Counted from the first letter of the stretch, positions 17,201 to 26,028 are shown. The stretch is DNA of 64,000 bases from Deltaproteobacteria bacterium (GCA_016931115.1 JAFGFM010000038.1:21800-85799); one strand, 5' to 3'. Numbers and translations: made by a program. Notes: generated by a model not told the origin, from the sequence alone.

Positions 17201-17578
17201 GATAAAGGCCATTATGTCTGTTTCATCGAGCCTGATTACAGGATGTCTTATGTCAACGCTGACCGGCATAAAGTCGCCTGACAGAAGCCGCAATTTACTG
17301 AACCGGAAGTTAAGGCTCATTGCCTCTATACTGTGACCAGTGCCCCTGAATTGTATTTTCACTCCCTTTAAATTTACCCCGGCAACGCCAAGGATATCAA
17401 GCCCCATCGCTTCTGCCTCAATATCCATGCCGAGTCTGTTACAGATATCCTTGATAATGTAGTGCTGGACATCGGCTCTCTTAAGGAGATGATTGATAAA
17501 AGCAAGACCGGAAAAGAGTATCAGCAGTAACAGCCCGGACAGGATGATATATTTGCGGATATTTCTGCCGGGCTTCAT
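14150..17578 (-). CDS. AsmA/YhdP-like envelope protein
   Basis: 1142 aa. An N-terminal membrane anchor ('YIILSGLLLLILFSGLAFI') is followed by a very long repetitive beta-rich periplasmic region, ending in an AsmA-type C-terminal segment ('VGYDVTGPWSKPKMVIVP'). Proteins of the AsmA/TamB/YhdP group bridge the inner and outer membranes and carry phospholipids; a similar role is inferred here. The C-terminal tail after 1115 is acidic and low in complexity. It is last in an operon: it starts six bases after the NUDIX stop. Confidence 0.82.
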   Translation of the reverse strand: MKPGRNIRKYIILSGLLLLILFSGLAFINHLLKRADVQHYIIKDICNRLGMDIEAEAMGLDILGVAGVNLKGVKIQFRGTGHSIEAMSLNFRFSKLRLLSGDFMPVSVDIRHPVIRLDETDIMAFIRKEKKGSFNISSLFTGRFRLLEMEDVEILVHGPSAMGAEKIHIRVERTNIASNSLQISISGKIGYRGKKSGFNMQGITEIDPDDISESTLQVTMKTEGAPLEWIPWPKKYVTMKKGVIESTLNISGGMAKGITIEGKIDTRAVLFTLINKKRSKSFEIASLNCTLNASIKDKTIEVTSLKMKNRELDFDLDSTIDLRNRDNPYFRLRAKGPFMPIELFSRYFPFQITSPWLKDSLFPLFEQGRVRMDEILIKGRADQFRHISDEKNSSVIGLTLTCESFTLANMGIQMPVSGVSATVDIRDGNLAVKGLSGLFGQSRVNEASVHVKGITAHPPVFTISVEGDFDIQELLTHRHLEFIPETAREKIDAYSELTGRLSAKTVIGYRKDWKGPRILTGDFTFTETLYNKRPLDLPLKFSRITFHFPEDKTGSFDGSGLFGDMPFDVAGPILITGNELKFTRAEIKGQADINRLVKSGLAPGNFPFVFRRTFPVNVTVTGDNGSYRYSGEVDTRNLVMETDMMLINGVGRGNRISFDLTQPDKGMLLLDTVEMRIGKSLINLSGEYSLKDKRLNRLRVMGNDLSLQDIEIKRGGKKKELTGQVGCNLDLSFPEKGINGMQITGNVAGDHIFLEKELFPLSIGDLSFHMDLAGEKGFINRCDMKLDGHPLSMKGMLHGWDRVMAELLITSEYMDLTGIVMGSGETNQGKSSKRFDTPDIHLKLNASEGIWRKLAFRNLNTEIDISDHDISIKQLSADLEKGKLSLNGLIDRAESGNIDITGRVTLENQPIDKLISEAGFNDTGIKGTLTINTSLNIKGAKKNHVATNLYGKIDDLTITQGLLKHSMIFPRILESLNFPDKFMERPEGMKDENGFYFHSLQGTGLIEKGVLETEEFVMKSPAFNAVGSGEENLDLKTHNIRLLVQPLGNLDFILSHIPIVGRILVEDNETLFTVGYDVTGPWSKPKMVIVPTENLKGLLGVFKRALLTPIRIIENIGNAAKGSSKTAPENAEDGGSKDAPDP

Positions 17579-17583
17579 TGTGA

Positions 17584-18048
17584 TTACTTTGGCTTGCAGG
17601 GTTTTTCAGGATGTGCCATGAAGGCAAAATAATCCATGCATATCCTTCTATGGTCAAATGCCATTGTCTCGGGCAGGGTTTCAGCCGTAAATACCCTGGC
17701 AGAAAGTGCATCATCAGCGGCTATTGGCATGCCCTCTGCCTCTGCTATAAAGACCACTGATATGGTATGGTGCCTGGGGTCTCTTTCAGGGTCAGAATAG
17801 GCGCCAAGCTGGTATACAAGCCTTACATCAAGGGAGGTCTCCTCTTTTGCCTCCCGCACCGCTGCTGTTTCAAGGCTCTCACCATAGTCTACAAAACCGC
17901 CAGGTATGGCCCAGCCATAGGGCGGATTTTTTCTTTCAATCAGGACTATGCCCCCCCTTACCCTTATGATGATGTCCACGGTCGGGAAGGGGTTTTTATA
18001 CCTGAACAGGGCCTTTCCACATTCAGGGCAGATAAAGGTCTCTTTCAT
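17584..18048 (-). CDS. NUDIX hydrolase with N-terminal zinc-knuckle remnant
   Basis: 154 aa pyrophosphohydrolase. The NUDIX box '[20 protein letters not shown]' keeps the G-x5-E-x7-RE..EE core, with Ser in place of the last Gly. An N-terminal 'CPECGK' suggests half of a zinc ribbon; the second CxxC pair is not present. Members of this type often hydrolyse ADP-ribose or NADH-like dinucleotides, but the substrate is not determined by sequence. It lies 14 bases after the sigma-54 activator and six before the AsmA-like gene, so the three are probably one transcript. Confidence 0.88.
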   Translation of the reverse strand: MKETFICPECGKALFRYKNPFPTVDIIIRVRGGIVLIERKNPPYGWAIPGGFVDYGESLETAAVREAKEETSLDVRLVYQLGAYSDPERDPRHHTISVVFIAEAEGMPIAADDALSARVFTAETLPETMAFDHRRICMDYFAFMAHPEKPCKPK

Positions 18049-18062
18049 TATTGATTACCAGG

Positions 18063-19556
18063 CTAAAGGTTGTACTGGGATATCAGCCTTGATAGATATG
18101 TCCTCTGTATATCCATGACCTTGGCTGCCTTGCTTCTGTTACCGCCCGTATGATCCAGGTTTATCTTTACAAACTCCTTCTTGAATTTATCAAGGGCGTC
18201 TTTGAGTGTCAGGCCAAATTCAAGACCGGGCTGCTCCATTTCATGGGCGCCTATGGGCAGGTCTTCAGGCATTATCTCATGCCTGTTTCCCATAACCACT
18301 GCCCTCTCAATGGCATTTCTTAGTTCTCTTACATTACCAGGCCAGTTATATTTCATCATCTTGTCCATGGCATCCTTTGATATGACCAGGTTCGGAAGGC
18401 CGGTCTCTACCTTGAACATATCCAGAAAATATTTAGCAAGAAGAGGTATATCCTCCCTGCGATCACGCAGGGGAGGCATCTGAAGCTGAACAACATTCAG
18501 CCTGTAAAAAAGGTCCTCCCTGAATTTCTCCTTTGCTATCTCCTTTGGGAGATCGCGGTTTGTCGCGGCAATAATCCTGACATCCACGGTAATAGGCTCT
18601 GTTCCCCCGATCCTGTAAAATACCCCTTCCTGTAGCACCCTCAGTAATTTGGCCTGCATGCCTGGAGACATCTCTGCTATTTCATCAAGAAAGATGGTGC
18701 CATCATCAGCCAGCTCGAATTTGCCCACCTTTTTACCGATAGCCCCGGTATATGACCCTTTTTCATGGCCGAAAAGCTCGTCCTCAAGAAGGGTTTCAGG
18801 GAGGGCCGCACAGTTCAAGACAATAAGTGGCATGGTCTTTCTGTGGCCGGACTGGTGTATGAGCCTTGCCAGCAGCTCCTTTCCTGTGCCGCTTTCGCCC
18901 AAAATAAGTGTTGTGGTCTTTGAATTGGCCACCTTGAGGGCATCAAAGATAACAGTCTGGATACTCTTTGAATCACCAACGATCTTGTACTTGCTGGAGA
19001 GCTCCTCCTTGAGGTCTTTGTTCTCACGTTTAAAGTGGTCTATCTCTCTTGCATTGTGTATTGCCCTGGATGCGAGGTCCGCTATGGAGAGGAGCATCTT
19101 AATGTCCTCCTGTGTGAAGGAGGTGCCATTTTCCTTGTCTATCAGCTCAACCACCCCTATCACCCTGTCATCCACCTTCATGGGGACACAGGCAATAGAC
19201 CTTGTCTTAAAACCTGTATGTTCACTGATCCTTTTATCCCACCTGGGGTCAAGGCTGACATCAGGTATCAGAAGGGGTTCCCCTGTCTGGGCGACATATC
19301 CAACAATGCCTTCCCCCACATTGATCTGGAACTGCCTTACTGCGCTCCCCTTTTCGCCTGTGGCAACCTTGAAAAAGAGTTTATTACTCTTTTCATCCAA
19401 AAGGAGCAGGGAGCTTGCCTTTGCAGCCATCATCCTGGTGGCGCTGTTAATGATAAGCTCAAGCAGCTCGTCCTGCTTAAGGATGGAGGATTGTAGCCAT
19501 GTTGATATTTCCCTGAAATAGGAGATCGGAAGACCATGAGCAGTTTTTGCATCCAT
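18063..19556 (-). CDS. GAF-domain sigma-54-dependent transcriptional activator
   Basis: 497 aa enhancer-binding protein. It has a GAF sensory domain (about 25-170), an AAA+ domain (about 190-430; Walker A 'GESGTGKELL' at 220-229, Walker B 'GTIFLDEI') and a Fis-type helix-turn-helix at the C-terminus ('NRSKAAKVMDIQRTYLSRLI'). The sigma-54 contact loop reads GSYTGA rather than GAFTGA; substitution of Phe by Tyr is tolerated in this family. The GAF ligand is unknown. It heads the operon with the NUDIX and AsmA-like genes. I found no clear GG-N10-GC site to assign as a target in its own upstream region. Confidence 0.93.
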   Translation of the reverse strand: MDAKTAHGLPISYFREISTWLQSSILKQDELLELIINSATRMMAAKASSLLLLDEKSNKLFFKVATGEKGSAVRQFQINVGEGIVGYVAQTGEPLLIPDVSLDPRWDKRISEHTGFKTRSIACVPMKVDDRVIGVVELIDKENGTSFTQEDIKMLLSIADLASRAIHNAREIDHFKRENKDLKEELSSKYKIVGDSKSIQTVIFDALKVANSKTTTLILGESGTGKELLARLIHQSGHRKTMPLIVLNCAALPETLLEDELFGHEKGSYTGAIGKKVGKFELADDGTIFLDEIAEMSPGMQAKLLRVLQEGVFYRIGGTEPITVDVRIIAATNRDLPKEIAKEKFREDLFYRLNVVQLQMPPLRDRREDIPLLAKYFLDMFKVETGLPNLVISKDAMDKMMKYNWPGNVRELRNAIERAVVMGNRHEIMPEDLPIGAHEMEQPGLEFGLTLKDALDKFKKEFVKINLDHTGGNRSKAAKVMDIQRTYLSRLISQYNL

Positions 19557-19905
19557 GTTAATGCCCTCATTTGCCTGTTATAGATTAAATAAATCATACC
19601 CTTGGTAACAGTTAAGGATGATAATATCATTTTTTTATGCACAGCGTATACTTTTATTTACAAGAATGCAACAAAAATACAATATGTATTTCAAATGTAT
19701 ACTATTTTGTATTTAGGTCTTCTCCTTTCCACAACCTGTAGACAGGATGGGTGTAGAGATGTTTTCTTTTAGTTCAGGGGGAGATAGAGAGGATGTCTAT
19801 CAATATTAAAAAAACTGCATCCCTCCATTTCAGGAGATCACTGTTTTTACCGATATAATTATGATAATAAATTGAAAAAGCGTTATTAATTAGAGGAAAG
19901 AGAAA
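19557..19905. other. AT-rich divergent intergenic region
   Basis: 349 bases between the divergent sigma-54 activator and C10 peptidase genes. It contains TGTAT/ATACA-type imperfect palindromes (AATACAATATGTATT at 19676-19690 and AATGTATACTATTTTGTATT at 19694-19713), possible operators. No gene, tRNA or clear sigma-70 or sigma-54 promoter could be assigned. Confidence 0.5.
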
Positions 19906-22182
19906 ATGGTCATGCATATCAGGCGTTTAACCAATTATTTACTTATTGTGGCATTGCTTTTGGTTTTAATGCCAGGGGCGCTCCAAAGTGCTCCAGTATC
20001 AATTAACAGGGCAGAGGTAGTTGCAAAGGGTTTTTTGGGCCATATCAATGCATCCCACACCATTAATTCCATCAAGGAGATAACCTTCAACAATAAACCG
20101 GTCGCGTGGTTAATAAATCTTGACCCTGCCGGGTATATCCTTGTCGCCTATGATGATATAAGGGTGCCAGTTAAGGGCTATTCACTTTCATCAGGTTTTT
20201 TAGACCTTCCCAAAGGATACAGGGAGATACTGCTCCAGGAGCTTGAGCTCCCCCCTGTTTTGACCATTAACTCATCTTCAACCGGACCTGAAGAGACAAA
20301 CAACAGTTTCTGGGCATTTTTGCAGGCCCCTCCTGATAAAAGTGCAGCCATACAGGCATATACCCCTGACACATTTCTGCTTACTACCAGCTGGGGGCAG
20401 GCTTACCCCTACAACAGCATGAATCCGCAGATAAACGGGAATTACACCCTGGCAGGCTGTGTGCAGACAGCCATTGCACAGCTTATGAGGTACCATGAGC
20501 ATCCAGAGAAGGGTAGCGGTGTTTTTAGCTACACATGGAACAGTCAGACCTTAAAGGCAGTTATGAACCGACCGTTTAACTGGGATATTATGCCTGACAT
20601 AGCAAATGGCAGTGTCTCCAAGTACCAGAGGGATGAGGTTGCGGCCCTCATGCGAGATATCGGGATATTAAACCTGGCAGATTTCGGGGTAAGCAGCACC
20701 AGCACCAGCTTCAGGACAAATGAATTTGCCAGGGCATTCGGTTATGCACCCATATACACAATGGAGATCAGTAATTCTGCCTTTTTCAGCACAATAAAAA
20801 ATGAGATAGACAATATGAGGCCCCTCCTGTTAAGCATGCCCGGCCATCTGGTAGTTGCTGATGGTTATGCATCTGATGGAGCAGGCAAGAAGATACATCT
20901 TAACCTGGGCTGGGACGGCGCATATGACAACTATTACTATCTTGACCAGACAAATGTTATTGGGCCTTACTCTTTTGAGCCGAATCATATGATCTATTAT
21001 AATCTGCGCCCCTGTGCGGGGAGTGAATGTTCGCCATACACCCCCTCTTCAGCAGGCGCCCCGCCGATAATAGCAAGCCAGCTTCCTGACACTATAATGG
21101 ATGCTGCCGGCACGACCATTTATATAGATGCCTATGACCCTAATGGTAATGATGTAACCCTTTCAGTTTTATCAAGCAGTGATGATATTGAGGCAGTGCT
21201 TGATTCAAATCTCCTGACCCTCACACCAATTGAGACAGAGAGTTTCTGTGAGGTAAAGGTACAGGCACAATCCGCAGGTGGAACCGCTGTAAAGACATTC
21301 AGTACCTTAAGCCTCGATTATATGATCTACCTGGGCGCAGAAACAGAGCTTGGTGGGGACTGGGCAAATAACACAGAAACAGATGAGTTTTATGTTTATC
21401 TATCAGGGTCTACCACCATTTCAGGGACAAGGGGGTACGATAATCAGGCGTTTTACATATGGGTGGAGATGGAAAACGGGGCAACAGTTGTCGCAGGGCC
21501 TTATGAACAGACCTTTACATATAGTTTTACACCGGGTATATACCGGATAAATGCCTCTGTGAGATATGGTTATTCCTCCTATAAATTGGATGACAAAAAC
21601 AGCTATATTATCAATGTTACCTTAAATAGTCTTGACTACACAGTCTCCGACATGGCAGAAGATCTTGGTATTGTGCTTCAGGATTTTTCAGATGGAGATC
21701 TTGTGCTTTCACAGGGCAGTAACCTTGTTTCCCTGAATAAAGCACCTTTAGATACCTCTATCTCATCTGTTTTGTCAGCTGTATCAGGAAAGGTGAAGAG
21801 TGTATGGGCCTTTAACGGGACATGGCAGGTCTATGACCCATTAAAACCTGAGTTAAGCGATCTTTATGAAATGGCACCTGGAAAGGGTTACTGGATTGAT
21901 ATGAACAGCTCCGCATATCTGAATGTCACAGGCAATTCCCCTTCTGGCACAATAGACCTTTCACCCGGCTGGAATCTGGTTGGATATAATTCAGACACTC
22001 CCAGTACACCCGGGGCAACGTTTTCAACTATTACCGGTAAATATCACTCTGTATGGTCATTTATAAATGGTGAATGGAGGTATTATAATCCGTCAGACAC
22101 AGGCTCAAGCACCCTCTCTGAGATAAAACCAGGGGGAGGGTACTGGATCAATATGAAAGAATCCTCTATATGGGTGCAATAG
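19906..22182 (+). CDS. Secreted C10-family (streptopain-like) cysteine peptidase
   Basis: 758 aa. Signal peptide (residues about 6-29), a Spi/pro-domain-like region (about 30-120), then the C10 catalytic domain: Cys185 in 'LAGCVQTAIAQL', His314 in 'GHLVVADGY', and the 'NLGWDG' tryptophan motif. After about residue 375 come beta-sandwich domains and two C-terminal repeats of about 75 residues with a 'GWNLVG'-type core ('SQGSNLVSLN', 'SPGWNLVGYN') and 'GYWI' ends, likely a surface or sorting module. Start ATG at 19906 with GAGG upstream; an ATG two codons later is possible. It lies just upstream of an STN-domain protein. Confidence 0.88.
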   Translation: MVMHIRRLTNYLLIVALLLVLMPGALQSAPVSINRAEVVAKGFLGHINASHTINSIKEITFNNKPVAWLINLDPAGYILVAYDDIRVPVKGYSLSSGFLDLPKGYREILLQELELPPVLTINSSSTGPEETNNSFWAFLQAPPDKSAAIQAYTPDTFLLTTSWGQAYPYNSMNPQINGNYTLAGCVQTAIAQLMRYHEHPEKGSGVFSYTWNSQTLKAVMNRPFNWDIMPDIANGSVSKYQRDEVAALMRDIGILNLADFGVSSTSTSFRTNEFARAFGYAPIYTMEISNSAFFSTIKNEIDNMRPLLLSMPGHLVVADGYASDGAGKKIHLNLGWDGAYDNYYYLDQTNVIGPYSFEPNHMIYYNLRPCAGSECSPYTPSSAGAPPIIASQLPDTIMDAAGTTIYIDAYDPNGNDVTLSVLSSSDDIEAVLDSNLLTLTPIETESFCEVKVQAQSAGGTAVKTFSTLSLDYMIYLGAETELGGDWANNTETDEFYVYLSGSTTISGTRGYDNQAFYIWVEMENGATVVAGPYEQTFTYSFTPGIYRINASVRYGYSSYKLDDKNSYIINVTLNSLDYTVSDMAEDLGIVLQDFSDGDLVLSQGSNLVSLNKAPLDTSISSVLSAVSGKVKSVWAFNGTWQVYDPLKPELSDLYEMAPGKGYWIDMNSSAYLNVTGNSPSGTIDLSPGWNLVGYNSDTPSTPGATFSTITGKYHSVWSFINGEWRYYNPSDTGSSTLSEIKPGGGYWINMKESSIWVQ

Positions 22183-22250
22183 ATTTAAGATTGCAAATAG
22201 TAAATAGCAAATAGTATTTAGAATATAGTAGACAGCAGTAATTTACTGGA

Positions 22251-22281
22251 TTGACAAACTATCATTATTATAAGGTATAAT
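22251..22281 (+). promoter_or_regulatory. Sigma-70-type promoter candidate for the STN-domain gene
   Basis: Perfect TTGACA (22251-22256) and perfect TATAAT (22276-22281) separated by 19 bases, two more than optimal. It lies 107 bases ahead of the ATG at 22389, leaving a long leader. Upstream is an AT-rich stretch of imperfect AAATAG repeats (about 22195-22240). Confidence 0.5.
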
Positions 22282-22388
22282 AACATTTGTTTTACACAGG
22301 CATATTGTTTGCATCCCTTGGTTATAGTGTTTGCGCTGGGAAATGCTTTATTAATATTTATCCGGATAAATGGGTAAAATATAAATCA

Positions 22389-23216
22389 ATGAAAAAAAAT
22401 CGATATATATCCTTTATTACTCTGTGTACAGTATTGTTATCCTGTTCATTTTCAATGCAATTGCATGCCTCACCCGGCAGGAGAGCGGATACATACACCT
22501 TCCGTTTTGATAACTGTACAATATCTGAGGCGTTAAGAGAGATATCCCAAAAAAGCGGGGTAACAATAATACTTAAGAGTGATATCAACAAGACTATCCA
22601 GGGCAAATCATATACCAACCGGACACTGGACAGGATAATAAACGATCTCATGAGGGGTGAAAACTGCGCGGTGGTCTGGAACTACAGTAAAGGCATACTT
22701 GCCTCTATTGGCCTTTATACATTTGAAAAGGATAGTAAGTTAGTGAGCAGGAGATTCATTCCAGACATACCTCCTCCTGTGCGTGAACCAGAACCAGAAA
22801 TAGAAAGAAACATTGAAGAGCCTCCGATTATCCATGACACGGAGGGTGTAAGTGCTGATGAAGAGAGGGAAATCGAGGTAAGGCGTGCCCTGATGGCAAG
22901 AGAGGTGATGAGAAGAAGGGATATAGAAAATGACAGTGACTTGCCACCCCCCGGTTTTCCGGGTATAAACAGGCCAGTGAGGAGGGTTAATGGGGATGAA
23001 GATGCTGTGCCGGGTTTAGCAGATGATCCAGATGCACTAAACGCACCGGGTACAGATGAAACAGCAGAGGCAGGGACAGGAGAAGAGGCAAATGCCGAGA
23101 TACTGGAGATACCTCCAGGTATGGCTGATGAAAACACTTTACCTCCTTCACCCGAAGTGCCTGATCCAAATAACTTTAACGGGCTTGAGCCGCCGCCAAT
23201 GCCCCCGGGATTTTAA
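22389..23216 (+). CDS. Exported STN-domain protein with proline-rich acidic tail
   Basis: 275 aa from the ATG at 22389; the 34 codons upstream in the track ORF precede a normal signal peptide ('YISFITLCTVLLSCSF') and are probably untranslated. Residues about 35-110 resemble the STN domain found at the start of secretins and TonB receptors ('FRFDNCTISEALREISQKSG', 'TLDRIINDLM'). The rest is disordered, rich in Pro, Glu and Asp, with a 'PPPMPPGF' end. STN domains bind peptides of partner envelope proteins, so a periplasmic adaptor role is possible. It is followed after 24 bases by another small secreted protein. Exact function unknown. Confidence 0.65.
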   Translation: MKKNRYISFITLCTVLLSCSFSMQLHASPGRRADTYTFRFDNCTISEALREISQKSGVTIILKSDINKTIQGKSYTNRTLDRIINDLMRGENCAVVWNYSKGILASIGLYTFEKDSKLVSRRFIPDIPPPVREPEPEIERNIEEPPIIHDTEGVSADEEREIEVRRALMAREVMRRRDIENDSDLPPPGFPGINRPVRRVNGDEDAVPGLADDPDALNAPGTDETAEAGTGEEANAEILEIPPGMADENTLPPSPEVPDPNNFNGLEPPPMPPGF

Positions 23217-23240
23217 ACCTATTTAAATGGATGAAGTGCT

Positions 23241-23702
23241 ATGAAAAAGATATCTCTAATAATTTCATTGTTGATTGTTCTCATATTTATCCCATCTATA
23301 TCCAGTGCTGTCCCCCCTCAGCCGGCAAGGATAGGCGGTGCAGTAACGGTTAATGGCAGGCTTCTTACCCAATCATCAGATAGCAGGCTTGTGATAAAAG
23401 TGACAAAACTTAACGGGACAGTGCTTGTACCTGCAGCAGAGGACACTGACGGACTCTCTGCAAATGGTTTCTATATCATAGACATACCCATATATGATGC
23501 AACAGACCAACCAGGCGGGGTTACTCCTGGCACAACAGTAGTGATACATGTGTACATGGGGACAAAAGAGCTTACACTCCTTTCCCCTGTTAGTGGACAG
23601 ATAACTGTTGGGGCTTCAGGAAGTACGCCAACAGTAGTAAACATCAGTGCCGAGGGGGCAATCGGGTCTGTTGCGCCAATATTGAATCTGCTACTGGATT
23701 AG
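23241..23702 (+). CDS. Small secreted beta-rich protein
   Basis: 153 aa with a clear signal peptide ('LIISLLIVLIFIPSISSA'). The body reads as a beta-sandwich similar in feel to carboxypeptidase-regulatory or bacterial surface-adhesion domains ('GGAVTVNGRLLTQSSDSRLV'), but no family can be named. The C-terminus is short and hydrophobic, 'APILNLLLD', resembling the end of the RCC1 protein in this window. It lies directly downstream of the STN-domain gene and is probably co-transcribed with it. Confidence 0.65.
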   Translation: MKKISLIISLLIVLIFIPSISSAVPPQPARIGGAVTVNGRLLTQSSDSRLVIKVTKLNGTVLVPAAEDTDGLSANGFYIIDIPIYDATDQPGGVTPGTTVVIHVYMGTKELTLLSPVSGQITVGASGSTPTVVNISAEGAIGSVAPILNLLLD

Positions 23703-23706
23703 TTAC

Positions 23707-24111
23707 TTAATTGCCTTTGTTTTTCTCATGGCTATCCTCATGTTTTTGAGGATACAGCTCCTTAATAATAACCTCTTTGTTTTTAGTTACCAGTATTATT
23801 TTTGCCACCTTATTCCCGTCTACATGGTAATCAAGGATATATTCATCTCCATTATCTGAAAAGTGTACAGCAGCCACTGCAAGCCCGTCAACCACTTCAA
23901 GGGCATTGGCAAGGAATTCAAATTTTAATGTGAGCCCCCCTATCTTTACCAGGCCTGTCTCCGGGTCTGTCTGTTCCTTTATCTTGTCAAGGATAACCAT
24001 TTCAACATTCGGATTATACATGTTGAAAGAGCCCTCTATCGCATCATATGAGGACGCATAAAGGGCGCCTGCATAAAAAAAGACAACTAATAACAGAATT
24101 ATTCTTTTCAT
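23707..24111 (-). CDS. Small exported hypothetical protein
   Basis: 134 aa from the ATG at 24111, chosen over 24135 because GGAG lies just ahead and the signal peptide 'IILLLVVFFYAGALYA' then begins normally. The mature part is a mixed alpha/beta fold with 'KIGGLTLKFEFLANALEVVDGL', and a charged tail rich in His, Glu and Lys. No family recognised. It converges on the preceding secreted gene (stops four bases apart). Confidence 0.6.
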   Translation of the reverse strand: MKRIILLLVVFFYAGALYASSYDAIEGSFNMYNPNVEMVILDKIKEQTDPETGLVKIGGLTLKFEFLANALEVVDGLAVAAVHFSDNGDEYILDYHVDGNKVAKIILVTKNKEVIIKELYPQKHEDSHEKNKGN

Positions 24112-24198
24112 ATAGTTCTCCATAAATATTTTCACTAAAATAGGCAGGTTTCATGAAATGTCAATCAAGCCCTGGATAAAGGTATCTCTTAAGAAACC

Positions 24199-24227
24199 TT
24201 GACAAAGCGCAGTAGCCAAAATAGTAT
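24199..24227 (+). promoter_or_regulatory. Sigma-70-type promoter candidate for the tandem-domain gene
   Basis: TTGACA at 24199-24204, 17-base spacer, TAGTAT at 24222-24227. It lies about 86 bases ahead of the ATG at 24313 and is the best promoter match in this intergenic stretch. Confidence 0.55.
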
Positions 24228-24312
24228 GCGGCGCATTAATGAGTCATCTCTTTAATGTTCAGCACACCCCCGGTAAAGGGAGTTCATATCATAAATAAAT
24301 TATGGAGGATTT

Positions 24313-26028
24313 ATGACCAGATTAATGAGAAAAATATCTATTTTGTCCTGCTCTGTTTTCATGTGCGCACTTCTCATTGGCAATAGCGCCTTTGCAGCCG
24401 AAGAAAAAGCGCCAGCTGGAGAGGCAAAGGAACAGCCCAACCCCTTTGCCTATACACCGCCATCCCGTGAATGCACAAGGGCCATGCTAATAAAGGCAAC
24501 CGAGAGTTATATCGCAGCGCAGGAGGCAGGAAAGCCTTCAAAGATGTCACTAGCCAGGGATGTAAAATTTAAAGAGGATATGCTGGACATCTCAAAGGAT
24601 AAGAGCCTTATTAATACTGCCCTGCCAGTTGCCTTTCACAGGAGCATTTATGACAGCGCGCGATGCAAGACCTTCACCGAGGTGATAGTTACAGAAGGTG
24701 CTGAAAAATATGTTATCGGAACACGGCTTACTGTTGACAAGGGTAAGATCACAGAGGTTGACAGCCTTATTACAGATAAATCAGACTGGTTGTTTAATGC
24801 AGATGACTACCTCAAATATTCAAAGGCAGAGGAGTGGAAGGTCCTTCCCCTTGATGCCCGCGTCAGCAGGCAGGAGCTTATAAATTCGGCAAACAACTAT
24901 TTTGATTTTATCTTTCTTGATAAGGGTGTAAGAGCGCCCTGGGGGTCACCATGTGCAAGGCTTGAAGGTGGCGCATACACCAATGCCAATAATGAAGACA
25001 AGGACACCTGCCAGATACCTGGCCCGCTGGGTGAGATGTTTGTATCAAACCGCACATTCCTGGTTGATGAGGAGCTGGGCGCTGTAAATATCTACTGCCT
25101 CTTTGAGGACAACGGGGCAGGCATGCCTGATTCACATACATTCAGGCTTGAAAATGGAAAATACCGCTTCATTCATACCCTGAGCGTTAACAGAAATGAT
25201 AAGCCGGTAGAGGTCCCGGAATACAAACCGGCACCGGATCCTGAATGCGATCGTAATATGCTCAAGGCGATGGCAGCCAGCTATATACTTGCCCAGGAGG
25301 CAGGTGACCTTTCAAAGATGGCCCTTGCTGATAAGGTGAAATACCTGGAAAACATGTCAGAAACCACAAAGGAAAAGGGCATGTGGAATACCCCCCTGAA
25401 GATAGCATTTCACAGGAGCATCTATGATACAGTCCGGTGCAAGACCTTTACAGAGGTCATAGTGACCGAAGGCCCTGAAAAATATGTCCTTGGGACACGC
25501 CTTGCAGTTGATAAAGGAAGGGTAAAAGAGATAGACAGCCTGGTTACAAGTAAGAAGGACTGGCTCTTTAATGCAGATGATTTCCTTAAATATTCAAGCT
25601 CAGAAGACTGGGATATCCTTCCCCCTGATGACCGCATAAGCAGGCAGGCGCTGATCGATGCAGGTAACCAGTATTTTGACTATGTATTCATGGATAAAGG
25701 GATCAGGCCTCCCTTTGGACATATCCCTTGCGCAAGGCTTGAGGGCGGTGCATACACCAACCCAAAGGGTGAGGAAAAGGATACCTGCTGGATACCCGGG
25801 CCCCTTGGAGAGCTGCCAATTGTGGGCAGGACATTTGTGGTTGACGAAGATATGGGGACTATAAATGTCTTCTGCAGGTTCGGCGCATATAAAAATGGTA
25901 TGCCTGATTCACACACATTCAGGCTTGTCAGGGGAAAGTACAAATGGATCCACACATTGAGCGTTAACCTTACAGATCAGCCATTGGCTGTTCCTGATAA
26001 TGCGCCAGGTGTGCCGGAATCACATTAA
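24313..26028 (+). CDS. Exported protein with two tandem DUF8021-like domains
   Basis: 571 aa with signal peptide (cleavage after 'SAFA'). Two copies of a domain of about 245 residues occupy roughly 53-297 and 310-555. Each has 'ec.R.ML.kA...YI.AQEAGdlSKMaLa', 'FHRSIYDtaRCKTFTEVIVTEG', 'DWLFNADDyLKYS' and 'DSHTFRL.nGKY.fIHTLSVN'. The spacing of these motifs matches what I recall of the fungal-type DUF8021, an NTF2/SnoaL-like fold; that assignment is from memory. The copies are near-identical in layout, indicating an internal duplication. GGAGG precedes the ATG. It heads the run leading to the Tat-DUF169 and TonB genes. Confidence 0.7.
   Translation: MTRLMRKISILSCSVFMCALLIGNSAFAAEEKAPAGEAKEQPNPFAYTPPSRECTRAMLIKATESYIAAQEAGKPSKMSLARDVKFKEDMLDISKDKSLINTALPVAFHRSIYDSARCKTFTEVIVTEGAEKYVIGTRLTVDKGKITEVDSLITDKSDWLFNADDYLKYSKAEEWKVLPLDARVSRQELINSANNYFDFIFLDKGVRAPWGSPCARLEGGAYTNANNEDKDTCQIPGPLGEMFVSNRTFLVDEELGAVNIYCLFEDNGAGMPDSHTFRLENGKYRFIHTLSVNRNDKPVEVPEYKPAPDPECDRNMLKAMAASYILAQEAGDLSKMALADKVKYLENMSETTKEKGMWNTPLKIAFHRSIYDTVRCKTFTEVIVTEGPEKYVLGTRLAVDKGRVKEIDSLVTSKKDWLFNADDFLKYSSSEDWDILPPDDRISRQALIDAGNQYFDYVFMDKGIRPPFGHIPCARLEGGAYTNPKGEEKDTCWIPGPLGELPIVGRTFVVDEDMGTINVFCRFGAYKNGMPDSHTFRLVRGKYKWIHTLSVNLTDQPLAVPDNAPGVPESH

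Noticed and set aside
15471-17336. Long plus-strand ORFs (15471-15941, 16599-17336) opposite the AsmA-like gene
   Set aside because: They are antisense shadows of an intact 1142-residue coding frame; no ribosome-binding site or recognisable domain.
18649-19521. 290-codon plus-strand ORF opposite the sigma-54 activator
   Set aside because: Shadow of the GAF/AAA+ gene; no family features.
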